Shown piece after piece: positions 22,734-29,225 of a stretch of 29,225 bases of DNA. Location: positions 1 through 29,225 of the IMG/VR virus record IMGVR_UViG_3300030117_003998, one strand, 5' to 3'. Source of the stretch: a virus. The translations under genes and the position numbers were made by a program. A model generated the notes under the pieces. That model saw only the letters and a program-made list of their open reading frames with translations, ran no database searches and was not told the DNA's origin. Within the stretch, counting starts at the first letter, position 1; the number at the start of each line of letters is the position of its first letter.

Positions 22734-23881
22734 TGGCACGTGATTATGTACGAACAATACAAGATATGGAAAGATACTACTACGGTGGTACAGCAACGAC
22801 CGGGTACACCTACAGCAGTGGAGACATACTGAAGGCCGATGCGCCTCTCCTGTCCACTACGGCTGGTACCTACCAAGCAATCTACGGAAGGAAAGTTTGG
22901 TCGCAACTGAACCAAGAGTTCAATGCGTTTAGCATACTTCCAAAGAAGCCTTGGGAGCGAAGTGGGTGGAGAATCATCACCGCCAAGCCTTCGTTCAACG
23001 TAGGCGGCGGACTGGCTGAGAACGCTACTCTGCCAGACACCACCAAGCCTGACTTCCTACACGTGGCTGCAAAGCCCAAGACCATCGGTCACTCGTTCGA
23101 CCTGAGCGAAGTGTCCATGTTCCTTTCTGACAAGGATGACGGTCTTGGAGACGTGCGCCAAGTGCTAAAGGAAGAGATGGGGAAGCACCACGCTGACCAC
23201 ATCAACAGGATGCTCCTACAGGATGTCGACACACCAGCAGGCAACGACCTAGAGTCTCTAGACAGGCTCACTACGGACCCTGCTAAGATGACGACGACCC
23301 AAGGTGCAGTCAGTGCCCTAACCGACCACGACCTATACTCCATCACCAGAGATGGTAGCGTTGGATTCCACAGCGCAGAGGTAGACGTCGGTGGAGACGC
23401 GAGCACTTCCGCAACTAACAGGAACCTCAGCCTGAATCAACTGGACGGACTGTTCCAGCAGATTTGGACTCGTGGTGGTAACCCCAAGGTCATGCTGACT
23501 GGGTACGATACCCTAATGCGTGTCCAACAACTCCTACAGAGCCAGCAGAGGTTCATGGAGTCCAAGAGGGTCACACCAACCTACAACGGCGTGAAGGGTG
23601 TTCCCGGTATCGAGGCTGGATTCATCGTGGCTACCTACAACGGTGTGCCCCTGATTCCATCCAAGGACGTAACCACGGACGGTATCTCGAGGATTTACTA
23701 CTTCGATACTGACTACCTGTGGTTCCAGACCGCTATCCCAACTCAGTACTTCGAGTCGGGTATCGAGACTGGTGACCCGTTCGCCATCAACAGGCTAGGA
23801 CAGGAAGGACTCTACCGAACCATGGGTGAGGTATGGGACGCTTTCTTCGGTGCAGGAGGTTCTATCCGAGACCTACAGTAG
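22733..23881 (+). CDS. Major capsid protein, HK97 fold
   Basis: The 382-residue shell protein; its length is close to that of the HK97 capsid protein. It directly follows the protease-scaffold, the standard gene order. Residues 1-50 are an extended N-arm-like region (GGTATTGYTYSSGDILKADA). FNAFSILPKKPWERSGWRII begins the core. A long spine-helix candidate is GLGDVRQVLKEEMGKHHADH near residues 136-155. QLDGLFQQIWTRGGNPKVML and the ending YFESGIETGDPFAINRLGQE fit the A-domain region of such proteins. The very strong ribosome-binding site and overlap with the scaffold stop support high expression. I see no decoration-domain insertion. The protease cleavage site cannot be read from sequence. Confidence 0.88.
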   Translation: MARDYVRTIQDMERYYYGGTATTGYTYSSGDILKADAPLLSTTAGTYQAIYGRKVWSQLNQEFNAFSILPKKPWERSGWRIITAKPSFNVGGGLAENATLPDTTKPDFLHVAAKPKTIGHSFDLSEVSMFLSDKDDGLGDVRQVLKEEMGKHHADHINRMLLQDVDTPAGNDLESLDRLTTDPAKMTTTQGAVSALTDHDLYSITRDGSVGFHSAEVDVGGDASTSATNRNLSLNQLDGLFQQIWTRGGNPKVMLTGYDTLMRVQQLLQSQQRFMESKRVTPTYNGVKGVPGIEAGFIVATYNGVPLIPSKDVTTDGISRIYYFDTDYLWFQTAIPTQYFESGIETGDPFAINRLGQEGLYRTMGEVWDAFFGAGGSIRDLQ

Positions 23882-23911
23882 GTGGAGGAAAGATAACAGA
23901 GGTGATATGAT

Positions 23912-24319
23912 ATGGCAGCAACAACACACAGAGGAATAACCTACACAACGAGCGCATCGGCGACCATCGCGGTCGACCTAGACCTCCCCCTAATGGCGGG
24001 AGTGGACCAAGACGACACCACATGGCTAACATCCTATCCGGGTGCACTGACTTCCTTCGCAGCAAGGCAGACAGACGGCTCCAACAGGATGCAGCCAAGA
24101 ATGGTGTGCCTAACACTGGGTGCATTGGCAGAGGCAGAAACCATCACACTAAGCGGTGGAGCCAATGTCATCCTATCTTGCATGGGACACAGCAAGGACG
24201 CAACAGCGAACCTAGCAGTGTCATTCAGCGGTCTTACCATTACGGCAGACTGCGAAACAACTGCAGATGGGACTACCGACGATACAGCAAACGCTACGAT
24301 TTGGCTACTAGTAGCCTGA
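23912..24319 (+). CDS. Small beta-rich head protein (candidate decoration protein)
   Basis: A 135-residue protein rich in Thr, Ala, Ser and Gly with alternating hydrophobic strands (ETITLSGGANVILSCMG, NLAVSFSGLTITADCET), suggesting a beta-sandwich. It lies right after the capsid gene, the usual place for a cement or decoration protein; that role is inferred. GAGGTGAT ends five bases before ATG 23912. No family was recognised. Confidence 0.7.
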   Translation: MAATTHRGITYTTSASATIAVDLDLPLMAGVDQDDTTWLTSYPGALTSFAARQTDGSNRMQPRMVCLTLGALAEAETITLSGGANVILSCMGHSKDATANLAVSFSGLTITADCETTADGTTDDTANATIWLLVA

Positions 24320-24336
24320 TTACGAGGTGACCTAGA

Positions 24337-24675
24337 ATGCCAACAATATATTGGGCCGGACAGAACATGATAGTCCGCAACAAGTACGGTGAGTTCAACA
24401 GGAACGAAGGCACCGTAGTTGCTCAAGATTGGTTGGATGAAAGACGACGCGCCTTTGAAGGTGACAACTGGCGCATCTTAGAGGACTACCCCGGTGTCCT
24501 CTTCACGCAAGACGATGGTGACGGAATCCCGGACACGAATTGGTTGAAAGCAGACATACAAGTATGGCTGCATGACAACGGAGTAGAAATGTCCGGGCTC
24601 CGCGCCACGAAAGCGAAGATGCTAGAGAAGGTTGATGAAGTATTGTCGTCTGAGGTCGCACAAGAGGAGGAATAG
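24337..24675 (+). CDS. Small head protein with C-terminal HeH/SAP-like motif
   Basis: A 112-residue protein. Residues 1-65 are mixed strands with an acidic loop (FTQDDGDGIPD). Residues about 69-102 (NWLKADIQVWLHDNGVEMSG followed by LRATKAKMLEKVDEVL) fit a helix-extended-helix of the HeH/SAP/LEM-like kind. Such motifs occur in small proteins encoded after the capsid gene in several tailed phages and can bind DNA. The end is acidic (SSEVAQEEE). GAGGTGA lies six bases before ATG 24337. A link to head completion is plausible. Confidence 0.7.
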   Translation: MPTIYWAGQNMIVRNKYGEFNRNEGTVVAQDWLDERRRAFEGDNWRILEDYPGVLFTQDDGDGIPDTNWLKADIQVWLHDNGVEMSGLRATKAKMLEKVDEVLSSEVAQEEE

Positions 24676-24677
24676 AC

Positions 24678-24944
24678 ATGGCAGATGTATTAACAATAGA
24701 CCAGAGAAAAACAGTATTCGGCAACAAGAGAGTAATCACAGGTGAGATTGCTCTAGACGGCAGCGGCACGACCTATGACCTAGACCTGAGCGACGACCTC
24801 TCAGGCGTAGACGGTATCATGGTGAACGCCACTGGCAGCACTGTAAGAGCAGCAGTCACCAACAGCATCAATGGCACCACAGTAAAACTAGGTGCTTTGG
24901 TTGCTAGTGTGACCTACTCTTTCGTCGCTATAGGCGAACGCTGA
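24678..24944 (+). CDS. Small beta-rich protein, unknown
   Basis: An 88-residue protein, mostly predicted beta-strand with Thr/Val/Asp alternation (TYDLDLSDDLSGVDGIMVNA, VKLGALVASVTYSFVAIGER). No Cys, signal peptide or known family. GAGGAGG precedes ATG 24678 by seven bases. It belongs to the run of small genes after the capsid gene and is probably a minor virion protein. Confidence 0.65.
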   Translation: MADVLTIDQRKTVFGNKRVITGEIALDGSGTTYDLDLSDDLSGVDGIMVNATGSTVRAAVTNSINGTTVKLGALVASVTYSFVAIGER

Positions 24945-24947
24945 TTG

Positions 24948-24960
24948 GGGGTAATACCCC
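24948..24960 (+). promoter_or_regulatory. Short hairpin abutting a start codon
   Basis: GGGGT-AAT-ACCCC forms a five-pair GC-rich stem with a three-base loop, ending directly before ATG 24961. It occupies the place where a ribosome-binding site would be, so it may limit translation of the 57-residue gene. It is a very small structure and may be chance. Confidence 0.3.
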
Positions 24961-25134
24961 ATGACTGACGTAAAAGTTTTCGAGTTCACGCCAGACGAAG
25001 CGGCTGAAATCGGCGCTACAGTAGCCGGAGGCATACAGAAGGTCTTAGACGACTACACCAACGGCAAGGCTGTAGAGGGTGTCACGAGTTATCTCATGGC
25101 AGGAAACCTATACGTAGTGGTGGTCACCACATAG
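24961..25134 (+). CDS. Very small protein (57 aa), unknown
   Basis: Open from ATG 24961 to TAG 25132-25134, giving 57 residues. It starts MTDVKVFEFTPDEAAEIGAT and ends SYLMAGNLYVVVVTT, with a hydrophobic beta-like end. Codon use is like that of its neighbours, it fills the space exactly between two genes, and it shares the G of its stop codon with a possible GTG start of the next gene. This supports a real gene. No known family. The end is too short and too polar overall to be a clear membrane protein. Confidence 0.6.
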   Translation: MTDVKVFEFTPDEAAEIGATVAGGIQKVLDDYTNGKAVEGVTSYLMAGNLYVVVVTT

Positions 25135-25139
25135 TGGTG
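25117..25139 (+). promoter_or_regulatory. Two mutually exclusive hairpins at a gene junction
   Basis: GTGGTG occurs at 25117-25122 and again at 25134-25139, with CACCAC at 25125-25130 between them. CACCAC can pair fully with the downstream copy (six pairs, loop ATA) or in part with the upstream copy. The downstream pairing would cover the stop codon, the possible GTG start and the GGTGAG ribosome-binding sequence of the next gene. Confidence 0.3.
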
Positions 25140-25145
25140 AGCCAC

Positions 25146-25418
25146 ATGGACGCTGAAGACCTCCGACGACTATCCAAGCAAGGATGGAACTACGCAACCG
25201 GCGAGTCTGTTCGCATAGACGCAAGTCCACGCGAGCGGCTCGCTGGCCAACTAGCAGAGCAAAACACTCGCTCCCGTAACATACGGGACGTGATTGACAT
25301 TGGTAGTGGGACACGCTGCAAACACTGCGGCATGCTCCACTTCTGCTACTTAGAACGCTGCGGTGCATGCAGCAAACCAATGGAATACAACTTAGGACAG
25401 GTGGACAATAAAGTATGA
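25146..25418 (+). CDS. Small zinc-ribbon protein
   Basis: A 90-residue protein. Residues 1-50 are charged and helical (MDAEDLRRLSKQGWNYATGE). Residues 58-75 hold CKHCGMLHFCYLERCGAC, two CxxC knuckles of a zinc ribbon with an extra Cys between them. The starts GTG 25134, GTG 25137 and ATG 25146 are all in frame. The ATG is preferred because GGTGAG ends four bases before it, while the GTGs overlap the previous stop. Zinc ribbons usually bind nucleic acid or protein; its partner is unknown. It overlaps the next gene by ATGA. Confidence 0.7.
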   Translation: MDAEDLRRLSKQGWNYATGESVRIDASPRERLAGQLAEQNTRSRNIRDVIDIGSGTRCKHCGMLHFCYLERCGACSKPMEYNLGQVDNKV

Positions 25419-25837
25419 ATCCGTTAGACAAATCTTGGGAGTTTATCAAAGCAAAGCGGATAGACCCAAAAAAGATTAAGCACACAGAACAGGCTAAAAA
25501 GAACAGAGCCACTAAGAGAAGACTAGCAGCAACCAAGGAACCAGATGATGCACAAACGAAGTTGAATCTAGGGCCTAATATGCAAGAATCTGGCCAATTT
25601 CCCGGTTATAATCCAAAGTTGAGGGCAGAGATAGAGGCAAGGAACAAAAAAGCGAGGGCAAATTTGGAAGAAGAAGCCGAGGGACCAAAATACCCTAATC
25701 CACCTACGTCAGAACCATCTCAGAGTAACTTAGTCAGTTCCACAGGGATAAACGACCCTCATGACCCACGCACTATGCGACCCATGAGGAACTTCGGTCC
25801 ATACCTTCAGGGCTCAAACGCAAGGAGAATGCCCTGA
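25415..25837 (+). CDS. Basic, probably disordered protein
   Basis: A 140-residue protein. Residues 1-45 are strongly basic and helical (WEFIKAKRIDPKKIKHTEQA). The middle is charged (IEARNKKARANLEEEAEG), and the end is Pro/Asn/Arg-rich with little predicted structure (DPRTMRPMRNFGPYLQGSNA). No known family. The start overlaps the zinc-ribbon stop (ATGA), and it shares one base with the next gene. It may bind DNA or act as a flexible assembly factor; this is inference. Confidence 0.65.
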   Translation: MNPLDKSWEFIKAKRIDPKKIKHTEQAKKNRATKRRLAATKEPDDAQTKLNLGPNMQESGQFPGYNPKLRAEIEARNKKARANLEEEAEGPKYPNPPTSEPSQSNLVSSTGINDPHDPRTMRPMRNFGPYLQGSNARRMP

Positions 25838-27444
25838 TGCCAGTGGTGTTCAACACAGGGGAACGCGAGCCACGGCCCCTCTTCCCTGACCAAGTCGTCT
25901 ACACCTCAGCACAGAAGGTCGCTGACATACTTCAGATACCACTCCCAGACCCAGTCTACTTGACGGCTAACTCCGATACAGGAGCCACCAGCCTGAAGAT
26001 AAGCCCTGCTGACCAGAGACTGGTCGGTTTCGAGGTAGGTGACAGGGTCGAACTAGCCAGTGACACCGAGTTAGGTGAGACAGTGACGCTCACCACTGTG
26101 GCGAGAGACGGGACTGATGTGGTCCTGTCTTGGAGTGGTGGCACTGCCGGTGACTACGACACTGCGGACAACGCCACTGTCCAGAACCTCCAGTCCTTCA
26201 CCAACGGGAAGAGGAGGGGAGTCACACGTGCTGCAGTCGAGAGAATGATACTCAGGATGCAAGACAAGATAGACAATCTCACTAACAACTCATGGAGGCC
26301 TATGCTACAGACAGCAGAGTACCTCAATTTCGATACCTACAAGCCGTACAGGCGGCGATACTACACCGACTACGTGGGTACGGTACCACTCATGTTCCGC
26401 AACGTCCAGCAGATTCTCAGGTTGGAGATATGGCAGGGGCAGGAGTACAGGGAAGTGGGCGCCGCTGAGGCCAGACTGGAAATAGTGGACCATTCGGCGT
26501 TGACCACCAATGATTACTTATTCCTGTGCCCCGGAGGCGGTGGTGTAGCAAGCCTGCAGGTAGGGTCAACGTCATCAACATGGAGCGCAGATTTCGATGG
26601 AGTCAACGCTGCTCAACAACTTGCTGACCTCATTAACAAAGACCTTAGGAGAAAGAAAGACGCTGTGGTCTTTAGCCCGTCATTTTCTCTGGAAACCGCT
26701 ACTGAGACTAGTGGTAGCCTTGTTGCTAATGTGCACCATGAGTTTATGGCTTCTGCAAATGCTGATTACGGCAATTCCAAATTGAAGATAACCAGCATGA
26801 ATCGTGGTGAGGCTGGTGAGACCGCCACTCTTGGTATAACCAACCTCACAGCCATGTCTGCTAGTAACCTGACTGACACGACAGTGACTGTCACTAGTGG
26901 GCATGCTGGCAATCAAACCATCACCATGGCCGATACCTCTGCACTGTCCCCCTTCGGCATCATCTGCACAGGCACAGGCTCCTCTGTCAAGTGCGCTTAC
27001 TACACAGGCAAGACAGCCACTACACTCACAGGGGTGACTGACCTCGCTAGTAGCGGGCTCTTGGCTTCGGCGGCAAATGGCACTGTTCTCACTCAGTACA
27101 GGCTCAAGATAGACTACTTCGGACAGGGGACTGGGGACGAGGCTAGGCTCCGTGACTGGTGGGCTGACTACGACCTCGGCATCATATACTTCAACAACAC
27201 ATACCCCTACTTCCAGTGGAACTCAGTCAAGGCTTCCTACGTGTACGGAGAGCGATACGTCGAGAAGGCGATAGAGGACATCTGCACTAAGATGGTGGCC
27301 ATGGACCTGCTCCTATCAGACGACCGTAGCGTCCTCATGCCAGAAGGTACACAGAACATAGACTTGGGCGCCAAGTACCAGTTGCTCAAGACTCAGGTGG
27401 CAGAGACCCTGCCACGATACATGGAGGTCATGACCCTTGATTGA
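25837..27444 (+). CDS. Candidate head-tail connector with a large beta-rich insertion
   Basis: A 535-residue protein. Helices near residues 130-155 (AAVERMILRMQDKIDNLTNN) and near 470-495 (YVEKAIEDICTKMVAMDLLL) resemble the alpha-helical core of phage head-tail adaptors of the HK97 gp6 type. Between and around them are long beta-rich stretches. These include residues 45-115 and about 240-425, rich in Thr/Ser/Gly (TVTVTSGHAGNQTITMADTS). Two Cys flank a strand near residues 380-390. Typical adaptors are only 100-150 residues, so most of this protein is extra. GGAGA precedes ATG 25837 by about eight bases. The connector call rests on position between head and neck genes and on the helical core, and is moderate only. 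Confidence 0.55.
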   Translation: MPVVFNTGEREPRPLFPDQVVYTSAQKVADILQIPLPDPVYLTANSDTGATSLKISPADQRLVGFEVGDRVELASDTELGETVTLTTVARDGTDVVLSWSGGTAGDYDTADNATVQNLQSFTNGKRRGVTRAAVERMILRMQDKIDNLTNNSWRPMLQTAEYLNFDTYKPYRRRYYTDYVGTVPLMFRNVQQILRLEIWQGQEYREVGAAEARLEIVDHSALTTNDYLFLCPGGGGVASLQVGSTSSTWSADFDGVNAAQQLADLINKDLRRKKDAVVFSPSFSLETATETSGSLVANVHHEFMASANADYGNSKLKITSMNRGEAGETATLGITNLTAMSASNLTDTTVTVTSGHAGNQTITMADTSALSPFGIICTGTGSSVKCAYYTGKTATTLTGVTDLASSGLLASAANGTVLTQYRLKIDYFGQGTGDEARLRDWWADYDLGIIYFNNTYPYFQWNSVKASYVYGERYVEKAIEDICTKMVAMDLLLSDDRSVLMPEGTQNIDLGAKYQLLKTQVAETLPRYMEVMTLD

Positions 27445-27691
27445 CCCTGAGAAGATGATGAAGGACCTATTGACTCCAGACATGCACGCAGAAGTGTGGA
27501 AGGGAGTGATATACTCCGACGAGGGACTCGTGTTCCTACGGGCTGCTGCAACGCAGTTCGGTCACATGCTGTCAGACGGCCAAGTGGTCGATGAGACAGG
27601 TAAGCCAGTAGATGGCTTGGAACTCAAGCAGATAGTCGAGACGGCTAGTAGGCAGGCCGCTGCAGAGAAGCCCATATGGAAGGTGGAGTAA
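27437..27691 (+). CDS. Small uncharacterised neck-region protein
   Basis: An 84-residue protein of mixed helix and turn (PEKMMKDLLTPDMHAEVWKG, LELKQIVETASRQAAAEK). No family recognised. The start is probably TTG 27437, which overlaps the previous gene by eight bases and has GGAGGT about eight bases upstream. ATG 27455 is an alternative that would shorten it by six residues. It meets the next gene at a TAATG junction. Confidence 0.6.
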   Translation: MIDPEKMMKDLLTPDMHAEVWKGVIYSDEGLVFLRAAATQFGHMLSDGQVVDETGKPVDGLELKQIVETASRQAAAEKPIWKVE

Positions 27692-28131
27692 TGGCTAAGG
27701 AGTCTGTCGAGTTCATGAAGGAGACCATAGACTCCAATTGGAACAGGGGCAATACTGACCAGAGGAAGCCCGTGGTCATGGACATCACCACACTAGACCC
27801 CGGTAGGGGTAAGAGATTCGACCTCAATCGCAGCGATGCTGTCTTCCTGTACGAGACGGCTCACAGCGAGGAGCAACCAGAGGTGTTCTACGACTTCGTA
27901 CACACCCGTATCAACGTCACCGTGGACATACGCACGGTGAGAGGCAGAACGCAACTAATGAAGATGGAAGACGAGGTTCGGCGTATCGTCCATCTAAAGA
28001 GGAAAGGAGACGGTGAAAACTGCGATAGACTGCTGTTCAAGACGAGAACGGACCTATCTGATAGGTCGAAGCATCTACATAGAATGACCTTCCAAGTAGA
28101 AATCGTTATCTTTAGTGAGTTAATCGCGTGA
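27691..28131 (+). CDS. Probable neck or tail-completion protein
   Basis: A 146-residue protein. The core reads as strand (YDFVHTRINVTVDIRTVRG), helix (LMKMEDEVRRIVHLKRKG), then strands (DRLLFKTRTDLSDRSKHLHR, FQVEIVIFSELIA). This alpha/beta order with matching lengths is what tail-terminator and neck proteins of tailed phages show. It also lies in the expected place, between the connector and the tail-tube candidate. The identity is inferred from layout and fold, not from a decisive motif. ATG 27691 overlaps the previous stop with GGTGGA just upstream. An in-frame ATG at 27676 is less likely. Confidence 0.6.
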   Translation: MAKESVEFMKETIDSNWNRGNTDQRKPVVMDITTLDPGRGKRFDLNRSDAVFLYETAHSEEQPEVFYDFVHTRINVTVDIRTVRGRTQLMKMEDEVRRIVHLKRKGDGENCDRLLFKTRTDLSDRSKHLHRMTFQVEIVIFSELIA

Positions 28132-28142
28132 GGTGAGACAGC

Positions 28143-29225
28143 ATGCCGTCGACAGTATATCGTGGGGATTTAGCAGAAGTAACATTCGGTCATGAGACCG
28201 GACTGACATTAACACATGGGGCTTTTGGTGGCCTGACTTTCAGTATCGCAACCACTGGTGATGTGAGCACAATCACACTCATGCCCTCAGGTTCGGTAGC
28301 GAGTAACGCCAAATCCTTCTTCTCTACCTCTTCTGGTGAACTGCGATACCCTGCTGGTATGATGGTAGGTGCCTCGATGAGAGTCATTGGTGGTGGTAGT
28401 TACTCCAGTGACGACTACAACAACGGACATCAGTACAGAGTGGTCGCTAACAGTGGTGACACCATACAAGTCACTCCTGCCATGAAGAGCACTGGCAATT
28501 CCGGTGCTGGTGATGAGTTAGTCTTCGAGGCACTTGGCATGCCCACGATAGACGTCGGCATGGATTACGATTCCAATGCAGCAGCCAGTGACGAGACGGT
28601 CCTGACAGACCAGTTCGTAGGGCTGGCTGCTACGGTCACTCTCCCAGAGACGACTGTCACAATCAAGCGCTCGCACGTAGTAGGTGTAGGGCGTGACGTG
28701 GTCGTGCAAGAGCCTCAGAACATGAAGAACGAAGGTGGTACGCTGGAGACTATGATGCACAGCGCTCGCTGGTTCTATTACGCTCTAGGGAGTGAGGCCA
28801 TTTACAACACTGCACCTACGGGCTATGCAGCAATCGACGATGGTACGAATGTGGAGGCCATACCCAAGGGCGCTACTTACATTGGCTTCATGAGAAATGT
28901 CGTCATAGGCGCTTCGACTGGCACGATGCCTAATGTCGGTGATTACATCACGGTCGTCGACACTGACGAAGTGCTCACTCCTTACTCTGATGAGCCCGCT
29001 GCAAGGACCAAGTGGGGTACTGCTGGGACTGAGACCCAGTTCCATTCCAGCATACGAAGCGAGATACGCAGAGTCACAGCAGTAGACAGCACCAATAATT
29101 TCGTGCGTATCTACGTCGATGACCCATTCAACTTCGACCACGCTGCAGGCAAAGTCATCAATAGGATAGTAGTGGCAGATAACAACGCCACCGGCTCCCC
29201 TAACTTCCAGACGACTGCTGGTGCG
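28143..29225 (+). CDS. Beta-rich tail-tube-like protein, cut by the window edge
   Basis: Open from ATG 28143 to the last base: 361 codons with no stop, so the C-terminus lies outside the window. GAGGTGA ends six bases before the start. The chain is almost all beta-strand with Thr/Val/Gly alternation. The N-terminal part is about 125 residues. A second part contains VTIKRSHVVGVGRDVVVQEP, then GGTLETMMHSARWFYYALGS, a pattern reminiscent of major tail (tube) proteins. Position directly after the neck candidates fits. It could also be a tail-sheath or tail-associated protein; the missing end matters. Confidence 0.55.
   Translation, partial: MPSTVYRGDLAEVTFGHETGLTLTHGAFGGLTFSIATTGDVSTITLMPSGSVASNAKSFFSTSSGELRYPAGMMVGASMRVIGGGSYSSDDYNNGHQYRVVANSGDTIQVTPAMKSTGNSGAGDELVFEALGMPTIDVGMDYDSNAAASDETVLTDQFVGLAATVTLPETTVTIKRSHVVGVGRDVVVQEPQNMKNEGGTLETMMHSARWFYYALGSEAIYNTAPTGYAAIDDGTNVEAIPKGATYIGFMRNVVIGASTGTMPNVGDYITVVDTDEVLTPYSDEPAARTKWGTAGTETQFHSSIRSEIRRVTAVDSTNNFVRIYVDDPFNFDHAAGKVINRIVVADNNATGSPNFQTTAGA

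Overview
The window is one continuous plus-strand stretch of a tailed, double-stranded DNA virus (Caudoviricetes, HK97-type head). It holds most of the packaging, head and neck genes and the start of the tail genes. About 30 coding regions are packed almost edge to edge. Many overlap by 1-8 bases (ATGA, GTGA, TAATG or TGATG junctions), so translation is probably coupled. I see no integrase, replication genes, tRNA, CRISPR array or insertion sequence, and no gene-free gap longer than about 40 bases. The window cuts a gene at its right edge and probably another at its left edge.

The host is more likely archaeal than bacterial, and probably marine, but this is inference. Arg is often AGG/AGA, Ile is mostly ATA/ATC, and Lys/Glu are mostly AAG/GAG at moderate GC. 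The best ribosome-binding sites read GAGGTGA, which suits either domain. A TATA-like box sits where a nearly leaderless transcript would begin at the protease gene. Several small proteins carry motifs I associate from memory with marine viruses. The overall look resembles tailed viruses of marine Euryarchaeota (the magrovirus type), but the sequence alone cannot settle this.

Layout. 71-748 is a probable terminase small subunit built from a tandem zinc/HTH unit. 741-6658 holds four genes of no recognised family, rich in basic or acidic low-complexity sequence, one with a SAP-like motif. 6660-8069 is the terminase large subunit. 8066-9511 is an unknown protein ending in a LAGLIDADG domain. 9512-10582 is a cassette of four small Cys/Lys-rich proteins. 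10582-12528 is the portal, with two zinc-ribbon insertions. 12555-14088 holds three small proteins. 14107-21285 is one 2392-residue gene whose C-terminal part looks like a catalytically dead ATP-dependent DNA ligase fold. 21324-22733 is a prohead protease fused to a scaffold, and 22733-23881 is the major capsid protein. 23912-25837 holds six small head or accessory proteins. 25837-28131 holds connector/neck candidates. 28143 to the edge is a beta-rich, tail-tube-like protein.

How the parts work together: the terminase pair and portal package DNA. The protease-scaffold and capsid protein build the prohead. The connector and neck genes join head to tail. The points most worth a second look are the dead ligase fold in a giant probable virion protein, whose DNA has its own codon bias; the nested scaffold start; the Cys-headed small-protein cassette; the zinc-bearing portal; and a C-terminal tag shared by the scaffold and a small protein near the portal.
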